Shown here in pieces: positions 9,921 through 20,243 of a stretch of DNA of 64,000 bases. The stretch lies in assembly GCA_028564705.1 (NCBI GenBank), contig JAPXFQ010001776.1:310001-374000 (forward strand), written 5' to 3'. Both the position numbers and the translations under genes were made by a program. Source of the stretch: Apricaphanius iberus (Eukaryota; Chordata; Actinopteri; Cyprinodontiformes; Aphaniidae). Each line of letters starts with the position of its first letter. Position 1 is the stretch's first letter. A model generated the notes under the pieces. It worked only from the letters and a program-made list of their open reading frames with translations, was not told where the DNA came from and made no database searches.

Positions 9921-10457
9921 TAAGATCTGTGAGGAAAGTCCTGAATTCAACCCTCAAAGTGCAACCTTTGGATGAGGAGGGGCTCCACACAGTTCACTGT
10001 GAAGTTGAGGCCATTATCAACAGCAGACCGATTACAAAAGCCTCCACCTCCTAATGACCTGGAAGCCCTGACTCCAAACCATCTCTTACTGCTCAAATCT
10101 CAGCCTTCATTGCCACATGGAGAATTCCAAGGATCAGATTTGTATGCACAAAGAAGATGGAGACAAGTTCAGTACATCTCCGATCTTTTCTGGAAACGCT
10201 GGACGAAGGAGTATCTGCCTCTGTTACAAGAGCGACAGCGATGGACTAGAGTTCAAAGGAACCTCATCAAAGGAGATCTGGTACTTCTTATGGACAGTAC
10301 AGCACCCCGCAATTCTTGGATTATGGGACATGTGCTACAAACTTTTCCGGACTGTAAAGGATTCGTCAGGCAGGTGTGGTTTGAGACTAAAACGAGTTGC
10401 TTGAACAGACCCATATCGAAAGTCTGTTTGTTGCTGGAGGCCAAGGAGGCAGCATAA
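9866..10457 (+). pseudogene. BEL/Pao integrase C-terminal region (DUF5641-like)
   Basis: The catalytic Glu segment ('GRVWERLIRSVRKVL', '[13 protein letters not shown]') is followed, after a second frameshift near 10040, by '[16 protein letters not shown]', '[20 protein letters not shown]' and '[17 protein letters not shown]'. This is the C-terminal domain found only in BEL/Pao integrases (Pfam DUF5641). It ends at a stop at 10457; the stretch from there to the 3' LTR is noncoding. Confidence 0.8.
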
Positions 10458-10702
10458 GGATGTTGCTAATGGACTAAATGCCTTCGGACTTGTACCACTT
10501 TTGCTGTAACTGAGATTTCTTGGACTATGGACTAGTCATTCATAATGATGATCAGAAGGTCAATTCTGTGTGAATTTAGCCTACTAATGACTTGTAAATT
10601 TAATAAGAAGGGTTACATTTGAAATATGATGAAATGTTTATGTCTCCTATTGTGTTTTGAAATATTACTTATTATGTATGACTTAATAATTAGGGGCTGG
10701 TG

Positions 10703-11100
10703 TGTAGGATGCGTTCCTGATTGGGTGCACGGCTTGTGTGTGTGTGTGTGGGTTTGTGTTGCTGAGGCGAGGAAACTTGGGGGTATGGGCAAGTGCACCC
10801 GGAAGTGTGAATGTGTTCAAATTAATTATTCACCTGGGCTCAGGTGAGAGAGAGACAAAGAGAGAGAGGTTTTGGTCTGGGAAGCCACAATTTTTGTTGA
10901 CCGCACCGTACCGCACTCATTCCATCGATAATTTTTTTGTCCGTTTATCGTTCTTTTTCACGTCGTCAATGACCTTCTTTTTGTATGCAATAAAATGCAC
11001 AGAAACGCTAATTTGGATTTCAGCATACTATTATTTTTACTACAACGGTATTGCGCGTCACAAAAATAAGCCACAGGACCCAGCCTCATCCTCTCCGTGG
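10703..11100 (+). repeat. 3' LTR of BEL/Pao element
   Basis: It starts with TGTAGGA, and its first 42 bp match the 5' scrap at 6728. A (TG)n run follows at 10735-10752, then a GA-rich stretch and AATAAA at 10989-10994. A purine-containing tract (attaggggctgg) lies just before the start. The end is uncertain (CA at about 11060 to 11100), so no target duplication could be confirmed. Confidence 0.65.
10989..10994 (+). terminator. Poly(A) signal AATAAA in BEL/Pao 3' LTR
   Basis: AATAAA lies in the LTR about 290 bp after its start, where the R region of an LTR would carry the 3'-processing signal. Confidence 0.5.
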
Positions 11101-11422
11101 CTATAAGGTTTGCTTGGAAGCTGCAAAATAACCCTTTCCACTGGCGGCAAAAGCAGAGCGTGTCTTTCCCATCTCAGGAACATCATATCGCAGCACTTTT
11201 CTAAATATACTCAGAGTCCTATTATGTACTGTACCTGGTAAGCCTCAAAATTTCAACATTTTGGGTAGGGGAAGACAGGAAATCAGATCGCTAGGCATCC
11301 AGAAATTTTCAAAATAAAATAAATGTGCTGCTTTCCGGTTGGTTTACTTAAAAAAAGTTCACTGCCTGTGCAGCCCAGTGAGAAGTCAGTACCTTGCAGG
11401 AGAGTCTCATTTGTGTTTCACC

Positions 11423-11552
11423 ATGGACGACGAACGGTTAATCATTGAAGTGGAGAAGCACTCAATCCTGTTTGACCCCAGACAACGTTAAGAAGGATAA
11501 AGCATAGAGTGACATATCTGCTGTTTTGGGGCAAGATGTTGAGTTTATGCTA
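11423..11552 (+). pseudogene. N-terminus of Harbinger-type MADF (Myb/SANT-like) protein
   Basis: ATG at 11423 opens 'MDDERLIIEVEKHSILFDPR', the start of a MADF domain as found in the DNA-binding accessory protein of PIF/Harbinger transposons. A stop follows at 11489. With a small frameshift the domain goes on with 'KKDKA', a TAG where Trp is expected, then 'SDISAVLGQDVEF'. Only about 45 residues remain. No DDE nuclease lies next to it; a HARBI1-like scrap is 7 kb away on the other strand and is probably a different element. Confidence 0.7.
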
Positions 11553-12958
11553 CTTATTAACTTGAATTTTTTCTGGGCCCTATTCTATATGCACCCTTTT
11601 TTATACCTATGCCAAACTGGTATTTTAGAAACAGTGCCAGTGCTTAAACGGTCTTCGAAACGATGCTTAAAGATGGGAAACATATAAACTTGGTCTAAAA
11701 ACCCTCTTGTTTTTTATTTTTATTTTTAGTAGGGCTGTTAAAGAATTACAATTGTTTATCTAATTAATCAAAGGGTAGCTGTGAATTAATCACCATTCCT
11801 AAATATGACCAAAAAACTACAATTATCAGTGTAAATAAAGGACAAATCCAGATGCCGTTGCTCTTTTTTTAAGTTAAATATAGAAGAAATCGATAAAACT
11901 TTTGTTTTTAATTCCACAATCACATTCACAATGTATGTGTGGTCTCATATTAAAAATAATAAGAACTACAGGTAGAAATAACAAAAATATATGAATAAAC
12001 TTAACATTTGGATATCACTATTCATTGTTAAACATCACATAAATCAAATGTCACAATCTACCATTTTCCCATAGTGTAAACACTCGGCAGATTCTCCGGT
12101 TTATCTCAACAGGAAATTAATGATATTATTGTAAAGATGTACACAGTGCACAGTACACTAATTTAAGTCAGAAAACATTGCTTTAACAGTGTAGAAGCCA
12201 GGGCCTGAAATTCAATTTCAAAAACGGGGGGGAAGTCCCCCTCATATATGTCTGTACGGGGGGGATTTAAATATAGAAGGGAGGGGTATCACCGATTTTG
12301 CGGGTCTTATGTTGTACTAATGATACCTTACGTCCAGTTTATGGCCAGCTTTCATTGGAATCCTTCAGCATTCTCATCTTCATTACTCTTGTCCCTTTCT
12401 TTGTTTCATCTCCTCCGTCTGATCTCTTTCCTCACACAGAAGTTAAAAAAACAGATATAAACTTTCCAGGAACTACTTGTGGAATTAACAATAGCCCTTA
12501 ACATTGTTGTATTCTTACCTCAGACTGATGCATGTATTAACTTTCTTTTTTAATCTTTCTTAGTGGTCCTCATAGCTGCATCTGTGGCCAGCTTTTCTTT
12601 AGTCGGAATTTTGTCTTGGCCTCAAACACTGTATCTTTCTCCATTATAATAACTTTGAAATTTAAAAATCAAATAAAAAATGTTCCTTTTTGCTGCTCTG
12701 GCATTAGAAATTATCTGAACTATTTACATTGCAGAACTTTGTTGTCCAATTCTCTGTGCTGCATCTTTGCTCTTTTTTGTGCTTCTTTATCTCTTGTCTC
12801 CATCCTCTCTTCTTACTCTGATTTCTGTCTCTGAATTCCTTTATCTCAAACTGATGAATTTTCATTAATCCAAATTTTAACATAAAGAGTTTGTCGATGC
12901 GGCATCAAACACAATTGAAACTATATACATTAATGTATCTGTTAGCTCACAGTAATAC

Positions 12959-13216
12959 TTAGTTTTGGAGGGGGGTCCTCCCACATTCTGTTTGGTCCTC
13001 TGTCCTCTCTGTCCTCTGTCTTCTGTGCTTCATCTCTTTCCATTTGATAAGAGCTCTGTTGAAATCAAACTGCTCTTGCGGAGGGCCAAGCTCTGAAATC
13101 AGCATCAGATTGGTGAGATTTGTGTTATTCAGAGAATTTCTGAATTTTGTTTTTATCCTGTTTTGCGTGCTGAATCCAAGTTCACATGAAACACTGGCAA
13201 CTGGGATGACTAGAGC
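12959..13216 (-). pseudogene. hAT transposase C-terminal dimerisation domain (shifted frame)
   Basis: In a different minus-strand frame from the main transposase ORF, about 85 codons read through 'VSCELGFSTQNRIKTKFRNS' and 'LTNLMLISELGPP' to a TAA at 12959. This is the hAT dimerisation domain, which normally ends the transposase. It begins within a few bases of the stop of the main ORF (about 13215), so a single-base frameshift explains the break. Confidence 0.75.
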
Positions 13217-14385
13217 AATCTAATGAGCTTCTCCATTTCAGTGAACACACCCCTATGGTCACTCAAAACAGCCTCAGCAAACTGCTGAAAGGTCAATGAG
13301 GCATACGAGTCACTGGAAACCATAGTTTGCTTCAGCAAGGCAAACTCAGAGCGTCCATCCACTGCACTTACATAGTTTGAGAAGTGTGCAAGAAGGTTGT
13401 CCAGTTTTTCAAGGCCATAGTCAGAAAAATGATCTGACCTTTTTGCCATAATGGCTTTTTTTGGCTCCAAAATTGTAAACCATGATAGAACATCCAGTGT
13501 CTCAGAGGGGAATCTTCTCTCAATTTCTGTTATTAAAGATCCCACATACCTGCTCTTCATGTCTCCTTGTCTGCATCCTGTCATTACAGCAGCTCCATCA
13601 GTGCAAACTGCTGCAAGTTTTTTTCCATGCTGTTTTTTTTCTGTCAAGAGCTGTTTTACATCTTCAACAATAGTGTCTGCTCTTCCATCAGCAATTTCAG
13701 AATTCCTTATCAGTTTTGTTTTGACCTTGTTGTCATCTATGAACTTGACATAGCTAATCAGTCGTTTGGTGTTACTAATGTCAGTTGATTCATCCAATAT
13801 TAATGAAAACACAGGACTTCTTTCAACAGCTTTGTCAACATCTTCTACAAGTGTGCTTGCAATAGCTTGGTGCATTTCTGACAGTCCTTTTTCATTGATG
13901 TAGCTACCATAGCTTGATGTTTCTGTAAGATTTTTGAAAGTGGGACACTCCATATCTTTCAAGAATTTAACTAGATTGCAAAATTTAGCTTTTGCCATTT
14001 CATTTTTTGCAATAAAATATGCAGTTTTCAGAAGCCCCTTAATTTCTGCAGCAGACTGTAAATGCGCATCTTCAATAGCTTTGGCCATTCCATTTTTTGC
14101 TGAATCCGCCTCACGTTTTCTTTTCATTGCTGCGGTGTGAGCCACACCATCAGCGTGACGGCGTAAAGTTGATGTTTTGTAGCATCGACTTGCAAAAGGC
14201 CCAGTGCCGTACGTTTTACAAATAGAGCAGTTCATTTCACCATTATTATTTTCAAGCCAGGGATAAAGCCTGAACCAGTTAGTCTGAAACTTATCTTTAG
14301 GCTGCTTGATAACGTTACTATCAGTGACGCTACCTCTTTGAAAATCCGGAGGATCTGGGTCATTCACAGCATCGCTGGACTCCAC
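13210..14385 (-). pseudogene. hAT transposase (ZNF862-like), internally deleted
   Basis: 391 codons from an ATG at 14385. A zinc-binding N-terminal domain (C53, C56, H77, H83; 'NCSICKTYGTG...TLRRH') is followed by the RNase H-like core with 'FSLILDESTDISNTKRLISY' and 'LAAVCTDGAAVMTG'. Full-length relatives are much longer. Here the text jumps from 'GCRQGDMKSRYVG' to 'ITEIERRFPSETLDVLSWF', so most of the insertion domain between core segments is missing. A frameshift at the end cuts off the dimerisation domain. It is probably inactive. Expressed, it would be a nuclear DNA-binding protein. Confidence 0.75.
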
Positions 14386-14898
14386 GTTTCCTCCCTCGCT
14401 GGGGATTTCTTGTAAAGTTTTTTTTGGAGCAGGTTCTCCTTCGTTGTTAGATGTACATGTTTGCGTGCTTTGTTAGCAAGAGACTGAGTAAGCTTGTACT
14501 TTAATAAGAGAAGAAAAAAGCGCGGCGCGAACCACCGAGATGAGGAAAGGTTTCTTCTTCGTGTGATTTTAATAGCTCAGATACAAACGTCCACATTCGC
14601 TGCAGGCTATGCGGGACTTTCCCGCATTATAAAACTGGATTTGCGAGAACCGACTATATAACGCGCAATACCCGCAATCCCGCAGTGAATTTCAGGCTCT
14701 GGAAGCACATTTTTAACGCAGCAGTAACTCACTCTGAAATGTACTAAAACTATGCAGTGAACCAACAAGCCTAATTCGGCATAAATATGGTGCATTTATT
14801 CTCTGCACCTCGCACAACGAGCTCACATCTCAAGCGGACGGTAAAGAAAACTCCACAGACAGTTTATGAACTTATAATCATATCAAGCCACTAATAAT

Positions 14899-15589
14899 CA
14901 GTGTTGGGAGTAATGCATTACAAAAGTAATTAGTTACAGGAATATATTACTTTTTTCAGTAACTGAGTAATGTAATGCATTACTTACAAAATATGCCGCA
15001 ATATATTACTAGATATAATGTCAGTAACTCAAGTTAAAATTGCGTTTAAAAAAAAATTTCTGGCCAACTAATGTAACAGACCAAATCAAGTTGGATAAGG
15101 TAAAACAACATCCACTTCCTGTTGCTCGAAACTAAAACATCAGAGAATCAGGACGGCTGAGGAAAAGATCCAACTGTACATTTAAACATTATTCACACTG
15201 TTTTCCTAACCATCTGCTGTAAGACTTCAGACATCTAATCTTTGTCAACCATCTTTGTGATGTGTACTTTCAGCACCTTCTTCTAATTAGATTTAACAAA
15301 CATTACCATGAAATACTAGGCATGCAAAGGAGCTAGAGACTTAATTTTAATAAAATCGTGTTTAAAATACAGTATTTGTGGTGTGACACTTGTGTAAAAT
15401 GTACATTGAAGTTACAGTGGTTAGAAGCCGTGTTAGATATTTAAGATGTTTTGCCAAAAATAATTTAAAGTAGTGTAACTCGGTTACATTTTTAAGACAG
15501 TAATATGTAATGCAAACATATTACATTTTTGACATTGTAACTAGTAATGTGAAATATATTACAATTTCTTTGTAACTTTCCCAATACTG
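14899..15589. mobile_element. 691-bp hAT-type MITE with perfect 8-bp TSD
   Basis: The ends cagtgttggga and tcccaatactg are inverted copies (one mismatch). The 8-bp direct repeat ctaataat (14891-14898 and 15590-15597) is perfect. The subterminal regions are full of short gtaat/attac repeats in both orientations, typical of hAT ends. It has no coding capacity. It is nested in the element at 11730-15814. Confidence 0.9.
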
Positions 15590-15616
15590 CTAATAATATA
15601 CTCGTATGTTATTTTG

Positions 15617-15644
15617 TACACACACACACACGCACAGACACACG
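15617..15644. repeat. CA microsatellite
   Basis: An imperfect (CA)n tract just outside the MITE. Confidence 0.9.
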
Positions 15645-16000
15645 TTGCTGCACAGCAATCTGCAGTTTGGCTGCTTAGAAAGGAGAGCTGATGTGTGTGG
15701 GCTGAATTACAAAAAGGGCAGTATTCTGTGTATGCGTTAATTGCGTAAAAAAATAAATTAGTTTATTCTAGGAATTAATCGACCCGTGATAATGCGTTCA
15801 TTTTGACAGCCCTAACTTTTAGCAGGTTTTTTGCAAAAAGATAGCCATGTTAGCCTTTTCTGGTGATATAGGGAATCGCTCTTGGCTGATGACATGCCTA
15901 GAATTCATAGTGCTGGACATCTCCGGAAAAAATAACCAAAATAAAGCACAGATTTATATAGGTTTATATTTTTAATGCAAAAGAGTAATGGTACAGAGGA

Positions 16001-16858
16001 ATGGATTTTTTTTTTTTTTTCTGTGGTGTGGTCGCTAGCACCCTGAGATTTACCAGATTTACTCGGGCTGCTTCTTGTCAGAAATTAGAAAACATTAATA
16101 TTGTGCAGGCTTTATTTGCAAAAGTTGAAAGACCAACTAGTTCTCAATTGACAGCAGCCCCTAAACTAAATTCAACCAGAGCTTGCAATGAATTTTCCAG
16201 CTTCTTTACTGAAATGATTCTGACAATTACAGTCAGTCTGTACATCAGTACCAAACCTTTGAAAACAATGCCTTTTTTTTCTGAGCTAAATGTTTTTGGT
16301 TTTGTTGATGCATTGCCTGTTTTTCGTTTTTGCTGTTGTCTCCATAATATGTTGTAATAAATAATTTTGTCAATAAAAAAAATCAGGACCAAACCAATTA
16401 CCAATAGCATTACTATTGCTATTATTATTGGTAATTGGTGTAAAGTTATGCTAATAACTTTACACCAATGACCAATGTAGAGATATTGTCTGAATTCCAA
16501 AAACTTAACCAACCATGTGATGAAATCATAACACAATTAAGCGCATCATTTTGCTGCCTCAATGTCATACCCACAGTTTTTCTTATTAAAGTTTTCCCTG
16601 TCAGTGGAGCTCATCTAATCAAATAGTTAACTCATTCCTCCTGTCAGGTTTCTTCCTACAGACTTGAAAAACAAAAGCAAAACAGTGTATTGATATGCCA
16701 TAGTTTTCTCCAGCCGAATATAAACAAAACTGAATCAATTATTTTTGGATCTAAAGAGGAATGATCAAGAGTCAGCACACCACTTCAGTTGACAACTAAA
16801 AATTATTGTTAAGGCCAAAAGTCTCGGTGTAGTATAGGACCTTAACCTCCAAGGTTAG
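16001..16858 (+). mobile_element. Degraded L2-type LINE fragment
   Basis: 'ALFAKVERPTSSQLTAAPKL' and 'NSTRACNEFSSFFTE' (about 16110-16215) match, in sense, the linker before RT in the L2 element at 25759-25950 ('LFATVERLTSPPVTAAPEL'). Further on, 16700-16858 reads 'NKTESIIFGSKEE', like the RT connection region at 25065-25517. The piece between contains unrelated palindromes, so most of the RT is deleted or replaced. A 13-T run is at 16008-16020. Confidence 0.6.
16393..16468. repeat. Two overlapping perfect hairpins
   Basis: accaattaccaata (16393-16406) pairs with 16426-16439 (14 bp). attggtgtaaagttat (16434-16449) pairs with 16454-16469 (16 bp, loop gcta). The right arm of the first hairpin overlaps the left arm of the second, so the two structures are mutually exclusive. 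Confidence 0.85.
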
Positions 16859-16861
16859 ATA

Positions 16862-17530
16862 CAGTGGGGCAAAAAAGTATAAGGCTGCCAAGTTGTCCCA
16901 TTTACAGCAAGGAGTTCTGTAATTTTCATCATGAGTACACTTCAACTGTGAGAGACAGAATGTAAAAAAAAAAATACAATATCAAAAGTTCACCTCAAAG
17001 CTTTGTAATACAACCTTAATCACAGAGATCAAACATTTCCTGTAGGTCTTCAGCGGTTTTGCACACACTTTAGCAGGTATTTTGTTCCATTCTTCTATGT
17101 ACATCTTCTCTAGAGCTTAGATGTTGTTGGGCATCATGGACTTCCATTTCCCTCCCCAGATTTGCTATTGGGTGGCGATCTGGAGACTGGCTAGGTCACC
17201 TCAAAACCTTGAATTACCTTTTACAGAGCCACTCCTTTGTTGCCTGGGCAGTATGTTTGGGATCATTGTCATGCTGGAAGATCTAGCCATGTTGCATCCT
17301 CAATGCTCTCACTGATAGAAGGATGTTTTCGGCCAAATTCTCACAATTCATGGCCCCCTTAGTCATCACCTTTGGAGAGAAGTTGTGTCAAAAAAAAACA
17401 TGACAAGTGGCATTTACAACAAAGAGTTCCATTATGGTGTCATCTGACCACATGACTTTCTTCCAATCATCCTGTAGATCGTCCAGAAGTTCTATGGCAA
17501 ACGTAGTGTGTTACTAGTAAAAAACTTTGT
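16862..17530 (-). mobile_element. Truncated Tc1/mariner transposon
   Basis: It starts at a TA followed by cagtggggcaaaaaagtat, the terminal repeat style of fish Tc1/mariner elements. Read on the minus strand it holds the C-terminal part of the transposase with stops and frameshifts: the complement of 17215-17290 reads 'HDNDPKHTAQATKEW' (catalytic Asp region), then the 'PSQSPD' block. The N-terminal DNA-binding domain and the other terminal repeat are missing; the element ends abruptly near 17530. Confidence 0.8.
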
Positions 17531-18361
17531 AATTGTGGTCCCAGCTCTCTTCAGGTAGTAATAGTAGTTTATTTAAGAAGGACAATGTACATTTATAATA
17601 TTACGTACACAATGTAAACATGATATGATTCATACAGATAATGAGTAGAGATAAGGACACTAATAGGCAGACCTCAGTCCGGACCGAACTGCTGTCTCAT
17701 GCAGACCTGGACCTAATGCTGAAACAGAGTTCCCCTTTAAAACCTTATTGAGCACTTCTGGTATACCATCACAGCTTTTGCAAAATTTACAGTAGTGTTC
17801 AAGCATCCATAGAAACCCACAGATCAATTGCTTGCAAGTTCAGCCATACCACGTGATACCAACAAACCAATAAGCACTCTGCATTGCAACCGGTCTGGAA
17901 AACACTGAAGCAAAGACGGATAGTGTGACTTAAAATACGTTACCACTTAGTCGTTTTTCAGGAGAGGGTAGTGCAGCTGCTTAGAGATCAGGATTCAGCA
18001 GCAACCTGTCCCCGTCTCTTGGGACAGTGGTAGCAGGAAAAGAAGAAACCAGTGTCTTCTCCCAGAACAATGGCAGTAATGTCAGTTGAATGTGTAATTC
18101 AAATATTATTTTTGCAAAACTTCAAATAAGCCTGTGACAAGGGTTATTTTTCTACCCGTTGGGACTATTTTTTCCTTCAGATGAACTAAAAAGGCTGCAT
18201 TTCCCAGCATTCATTGTATTTAGTACTACAAATGCTGACATCAAAAAAAAAATTTTATTATGGGGCGTTGTATGTGGTAACAGTAGGCACCCAATGTATA
18301 TGGAGTCTTTAGTTCTCAACGGAGCTGTTCCTAGTTCAAGTCCCGGCTCCGCAGACATTTG
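17531..18361. other. Unassigned stretch with two repeat-like pieces
   Basis: No gene is recognised. 17945-18000 (cttagtcgttttt...ggagagggtagtgcagctgc) recurs in diverged form at 50897-50955, so it is an interspersed repeat. Around 18318-18365 a tRNA-like B-box text (gttcaagtcccggct) hints at a SINE, but no A box was identified. Confidence 0.4.
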
Positions 18362-18757
18362 CTACATGTCTTCACCCACTTCTTTCCTCATTTCTAATGG
18401 TGCATTCAGACCATGGATTTTGTCAGCATCAGCAACATCACGATTACATGTTAAGCATATGGTGGAGGCCGTTGGAGGAGCGTCGCAGTCTCTGTGGCGG
18501 TTTGTGAGCATTGGCTCTGTCAACTTGTCAAGCTTTTCCTGCTTTTCAAGCTTCAAAGCGCCAAAAGCCACACGAAAGTAGCGCTGGGAGCGAAGCTCAT
18601 CCATATGTAGCTTCTGGAGGAAATGGTTAAACTCCCCAGACTCAGAACGCATCCGAAGAATGGGATGTATCCACAAGCAGCGCTAATGTAGCCGAAGTCG
18701 ATGTTGTCTAGCTTTAAGCAAATAAAGCCAAGCCAGTCTCTCAATAAGATCCATCAT
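18362..18757 (-). pseudogene. HARBI1-like nuclease N-terminus (PIF/Harbinger)
   Basis: Read from an ATG at 18757: 'MMDLIERLAWLYLLKARQH', an in-frame TAG, then 'LWIHPILRMRSESGEFNHFL' and 'LHMDELRSQRYFRVAFGAL'. This is the N-terminal region of HARBI1-type nucleases ahead of the DDE core ('WVHPI...GEF..L...L..D..RF..YFR'). The frame is open from about 18676 to 18362, but no DDE motif follows. It is a truncated remnant, intronic and antisense to the integrin gene. Confidence 0.65.
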
Positions 18758-20099
18758 CGGTCAGAATGTCCATCAACAGAAGAAGCCCCGCCCATGTGCT
18801 CTTTTTTTGCTCAAAATTGGCAGGCTTTGCAAGCTTTGCAGGCTTCAACATAGAAGCGTCAAACTAGATGCTTTATGAGCTTTGCTTGACGCTGAGCCAA
18901 GTGGCCTCAACGCAGCATAAGTCCACTATTTAAATAAAGGTCAGTATGGCAACAAACATTTTTTAAAAAGATGTTATAATTTCTAGTGAGCAGATTCAGA
19001 CTTGCATTTTCCTCTGTATGGCTTCATGCCTCATTTACACATGGATTTCTTCTTTGTGATCTGCTGGGCAGGAAAGATAACTTTTTTAAATCTTCGCAGT
19101 TTAGGCTGAAACAGCTTTAAGATATCCTGTGCAAGTATCCAGGGATCTGAATTAATGACCAAACTACAAACAACGCAGTTATCAAAGGAAAGAGGAAGAA
19201 GTCAACTCGCATATTTGACTTGTTTTTGCAACCGACCAAACGGGTTGCAAGTTTATAGTGTAGCTGTAGTTTATTGACTGAATACTGTGACAGTAGGGTT
19301 GACCTATTTTATTAATAAATTCCCATACTTTGGTGAGAAGTTGTTTGTGCTTATTCTAATGTGTGTGTGCAATTATGCCGTTTCATAGCGTTGATCATAA
19401 TTATTAATGGTTGTGTGACCCAAATATTGTTGCAATTTTGTTGCGAAATGGGCCAGAAAAGAGTATTTACTTTCAGTCCATGGGTACTTTCAACAATGAG
19501 AATTTCAAATGTGTTTCTATCCCTTGCAGACAGATTTTTTGCTAAAACATTCTGTTTCTTATTTACACAGTGAGACTCTTCTTCTTCCTCCAAGAAACTG
19601 AAAATGGGCTTATGCAGTGTCTTTTGTGATTAATGATTTTTATACCAGTCTCTTTGTTCCCAGTATAGTTCAGTCCCTCATGGCTGCGCCCAACAATGTA
19701 TAGATGGTAATGAATTGGGTTTTGGGGATTTTTCTATCTGTGAAAGGCTTTTCTCCCAATTATTTTGAAAGTAAAAGGTTTCACTTGTTTGTGACATCAC
19801 ATACTGATCGAATGTAAGCCTTGGTGAAATAATTCTTATTCTTAACCATAAGTCAAACTTGAGACTGAATGACTACTACTTTTTGTAGGATTACTTTTTC
19901 ATTGTATTTTGAAAATAAAAAACTTGTCTAGTAATAAAAGTTGTGAACTCAAAACTCACCTTTGTATCAATACCATGTTGTATTCAGTTTGGAATTTGCT
20001 GTTTGATTTTTGTGAAAGCCTGACCCCCCTGATTAATTATTGTTAATTAGAAACTTCCATTCCTTAATTTAGTTTGTTTCTTTTGTATTCTATCAACAG
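18758..20099. other. Intron of integrin gene, no further feature seen
   Basis: A/T-rich sequence before the first recognisable integrin exon. I searched it for earlier FG-GAP or I-domain exons on the + strand and saw none. The stretch near 18815-18900 has a tandem feel (ttgcaagctttgcaggctt). Confidence 0.5.
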
Positions 20100-20243
20100 A
20101 TTGGTTCATATTTTGGCAGTGGACTTTTATCAATGGACACTGATGGAAATGGACACACAGACTTTCTTTTGGTTGCAGCACCCATGTATTACAATCAAGG
20201 CTGGGAAAGAGGAAGGGTTTATATATACTCTTTGTCATATGAG
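20100..20243 (+). CDS. itga11: Integrin alpha-11-like, FG-GAP exon (exon A)
   Basis: A 144-bp exon bounded by a 'tctatcaacag' acceptor and a GAG|gtattc donor, phase 0 at both ends (48 codons). It encodes 'IGSYFGSGLLSMDTDGNGHT', then 'DFLLVAAPMYYNQGWERG' and 'RVYIYSL'. This is one blade of the beta-propeller of integrin alpha chains with a complete calcium-binding loop (D-T-D-G-N-G-H-T-D). Collagen-binding alpha chains pair with beta-1 and sit in the plasma membrane with this part outside the cell. The alpha-11 assignment comes from the later exons; alpha-10 is the main alternative. Confidence 0.88.

Larger units (their letters stand above)
6728..11100 (+). mobile_element. BEL/Pao LTR retrotransposon, internally deleted
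   Basis: The order on the + strand is a 5' LTR scrap, RT, Pao-type RNase H/A17 region, integrase zinc domain, integrase core, integrase C-terminal domain and 3' LTR. Gag, protease and the RT N-terminus are gone: only about 42 bp of 5' LTR (6728-6769) remain, joined directly to RT sequence. A 319-bp insertion interrupts the integrase at 9247-9565. The right end is approximate. BEL/Pao elements are widespread in fish and invertebrates, and absent or rare in mammals. Confidence 0.85.
12199..14701 (-). mobile_element. hAT transposon with defective transposase
   Basis: The terminal inverted repeats cagggcctgaaattca (12199-12214) and, in reverse complement, 14686-14701 agree at 15 of 16 bases. The direct repeat GAAGC (12194-12198 and 14702-14706) borders the element; a full 8-bp duplication is not evident. 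The transposase is coded on the minus strand (14385-12959). 12199-12958 holds only A/T-rich noncoding sequence, and 14386-14685 is the 5' leader. It is nested in the element at 11730-15814. Confidence 0.75.
11730..15814. mobile_element. Outer hAT-type element hosting two other hAT insertions
   Basis: The left end tagggctgttaa (11730-11741) and the right end ttgacagcccta (15803-15814) are inverted copies (11 of 12). The flanking 8-mers atttttag (11722-11729) and acttttag (15815-15822) agree at 7 of 8 positions, as expected for an old hAT target duplication. Inside lie a 2.5-kb hAT element and a 691-bp hAT MITE. Without them the outer element would be about 0.9 kb and noncoding. A partial relative of its left end lies at 51536-51745. 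Confidence 0.75.

Noticed and set aside
11575..11729. GGGCCCTATTCT as the start of a separate Harbinger element
   Set aside because: Only one terminus is seen before the hAT begins; too little to call, mentioned as a lead only.
12248..12834. Short plus-strand frames within the hAT element
   Set aside because: Ser/Leu-rich, A/T-driven and antisense to the transposase 3' UTR; no support.
14386..14685. Additional 5' exon of the hAT transposase
   Set aside because: No open frame joins the ATG at 14385; the stretch looks like the element leader.
17121..17315. 64-codon plus-strand frame
   Set aside because: It is the antisense of Tc1 transposase; the minus strand carries the recognisable 'HDNDPKHT' motif.
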